64,000 nucleotides of DNA, taken from the NCBI GenBank assembly GCA_003956705.1, contig QZCP01000445.1, positions 360,654 through 424,653 of the forward strand, read 5' to 3'. Below, piece after piece: positions 62,324-64,000 of this stretch. Source of the DNA: Brevipalpus yothersi. Its lineage: Eukaryota > Arthropoda > Arachnida > Trombidiformes > Tenuipalpidae. The notes beneath the pieces were generated by a model, which was not told the DNA's origin, made no database searches, and was given only the letters and a program-made list of their open reading frames with translations. Both the position numbers and the translations under genes were made by a program. Each line of letters opens with the position of its first letter. The stretch's first letter is position 1.

Positions 62324-63917
62324 CTGCAAAGACAAGATGAAAAATCGAGAATCGAATCATAAATTGTGAAATAGAGATGGAATTAAATGGATAATTCATC
62401 CAAACATTATTTTATGACTATAACGTTGTTGTCATAGCGACAGATAGAAGAGAGAGAGAGAGAGAGAAATACTAATCACCGTTCGGCAGTTCGTTGCTGA
62501 AATCGTCCGAACGAAAGTAAGAGAATGAAGAAAAATTTTTTCGGGTCCAACAACTCATACCAATATTTTATTATTTTCCTTAAAATTAACTTTCCTCAAT
62601 AAGAGTCAAAACATCATCACCAATCCTATTCACGAATGGAAGCAGGAAAAATAGCTTTCTCTCTCTCTCTCTCTTTCATTCGATCAACAACATCACGAAA
62701 AGTATATACACCAAGAGTGGCGTGTCCAAGCTTCTGATTATAATCGACCAAAAAGTTGAAACAAAAATTGTATCACTCTCTTCCTTTCAATTGCATGAAG
62801 TGCAAGGTCTTCTCTTTCTCTCTTCCTTCCCTGTCTCTCTCTCTCTCTCTTCTGACTGTTAAAGCAAATTTTGACTCGTAAATTAGCAATCAAGCTCGTT
62901 TGGAATAAAGAGAGAAAGCAGAAATCAACATGAATCCGTCAAATATTTACATTATTCTACCAAGCCACAATAGCCGGAGGACATGTATAAAGTATGAATG
63001 TGTATGTATGTCCAATGTTTGAGCGAGTATAGATCATTAAGAATTCAGTCAAAGTTTCTTAAACTTTTCTCGAAGAAGGAAGATCTATTCCGTTCCGATA
63101 ATTTATCGAAATGCTATTCGTTAATAATAATCCTTCTCAATTGTAGTCTTATTTTTTGCTCCCACCTTTTTGTGATCATGAATAAAAATTTCATCATACA
63201 GCTCAATAAGAATTGAAAACATTTTTACTACTACTATTTGACCGGTAAAAATTCGTTACAAGGTCAAGAATTGGACTCACTTTTTTCATTCATTCATCAA
63301 CTTCCTTCAAGCATATTCGTTCAAAAAACCGTATGAAGCTTCTTTTTGGTTGCATTTTTGTATTATACTGACCACTAACATTTATCTCAATTTATATTCC
63401 CATAAAATGCACATGATTATGATCGAGAGTTGAGAGAATAAGCATAACTATTCATGTCAATGACCCATAAATGAATGATTCTCATATTCATCATGGTTGT
63501 TGAAAAAATAGAAACTTATCAACGAACACCAATAGCAAAAAGAAGACACAGAGACAGAGACTGAGGAACGAAAGAGAGAAAGAGAGAGACTTATGGTTCA
63601 AGAGAGGGAAAGTTTTGATGAGAAATAATCAACTTGTTCCATAGAATCAGATTCCTCTTCCTCTTTCCCATATGATCATGATGAACTAGTTTCACTAGTG
63701 CCACTCATAAGAGTTTATTGAACTCAATCAACCTCACTTGTTGATTGTTCAATTGATTACAATGGTTTATTGGATGAAATGGTGGTAGTGATGGTGGTGG
63801 ACAAAAAGTTTTGTTTTAAGTCCAATCGACCGAATAATTAGGTGGGAATTCTGAATTTTCATCACTCAATTGTTTATGGTGCAAGGCATCAAAATCATTT
63901 GATTGTACCATCCAAAA

Positions 63918-63919
<2 letters not shown>
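62324..63919. other. Upstream of the DUF2236 exons, no gene recognised
   Basis: The N-terminal exon or exons of the DUF2236 gene should be on the minus strand here or beyond 64000; none could be identified. Short (GA)n/(TC)n runs occur at about 62450-62466, 62657-62675 and 62835-62850. Confidence 0.5.

Positions 63920-64000
<81 letters not shown>
63920..64000. repeat. (GA)n microsatellite running off the window end
   Basis: An uninterrupted GA tract of over 80 bases, the longest ungapped one in the window, continues to the last base. Confidence 0.97.

Noticed and set aside
62678..62758. Open minus-strand stretch with a protein-like peptide (containing HATLGVYTFRDVVDRM)
   Set aside because: I considered it as the missing DUF2236 N-terminal exon. 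It has no donor before the adjoining (GA)n run and does not fit the family's N-terminal pattern.

Overview
The window is eukaryotic nuclear DNA. It is AT-rich, has GT-AG introns, and carries an exceptional load of (GA)n/(TC)n microsatellites. A trachealess-type bHLH-PAS gene and a mitochondrial-clan P450 resembling the arthropod ecdysteroid enzymes point to an arthropod. A chelicerate such as a mite is my guess, but the sequence does not prove it. The ORFs full of alternating Ser-Leu or Glu-Arg are translations of the microsatellites and are not genes. Because most real genes are split, I rebuilt them by matching splice sites, reading phase and protein family.

Layout. 1-4308 (+): the last five coding exons of a mitochondrial-clan cytochrome P450, whose N-terminal half lies before the window. 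6060-7019 (-): a single-exon SDR16C-type short-chain dehydrogenase. 9301-49808 (-): one gene about 40.5 kb long, the Trachealess/NPAS3 orthologue. Its ten coding exons join in perfect phase into 772 residues, and very long introns (5.7, 10.2 and 20.7 kb) hold most of the window's microsatellites and both assembly gaps. 49809-52557: upstream sequence of trh and the 5' side of UFM1. 52557-62323: a compact block of housekeeping genes on strictly alternating strands: UFM1 (+), NOSIP (-), MAGT1/TUSC3 oligosaccharyltransferase subunit (+), mitochondrial acyl carrier protein (-), an unrecognised coiled-coil protein (+), and a DUF2236/mpaB-Lcp-like haem oxygenase family protein (-), which is 5' incomplete. 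The tail to 64000 ends in a (GA)n tract.

The genes do not form a pathway. The main contrast is structural. A large developmental regulator with microsatellite-filled introns lies beside a tight run of ubiquitous-function genes that is almost free of such tracts. The most interesting points are a cluster of ACGTG/TACGTG cores (the binding core of Trh/Sim-Tango dimers) in the second trh intron, a phase-compatible candidate alternative first exon of trh, a UFM1 start codon split by an intron, three near-perfect inverted repeats in non-coding DNA, and an unexplained 95-codon open frame at 51.8-52.05 kb. I found no transposon, CRISPR array, rRNA or tRNA.
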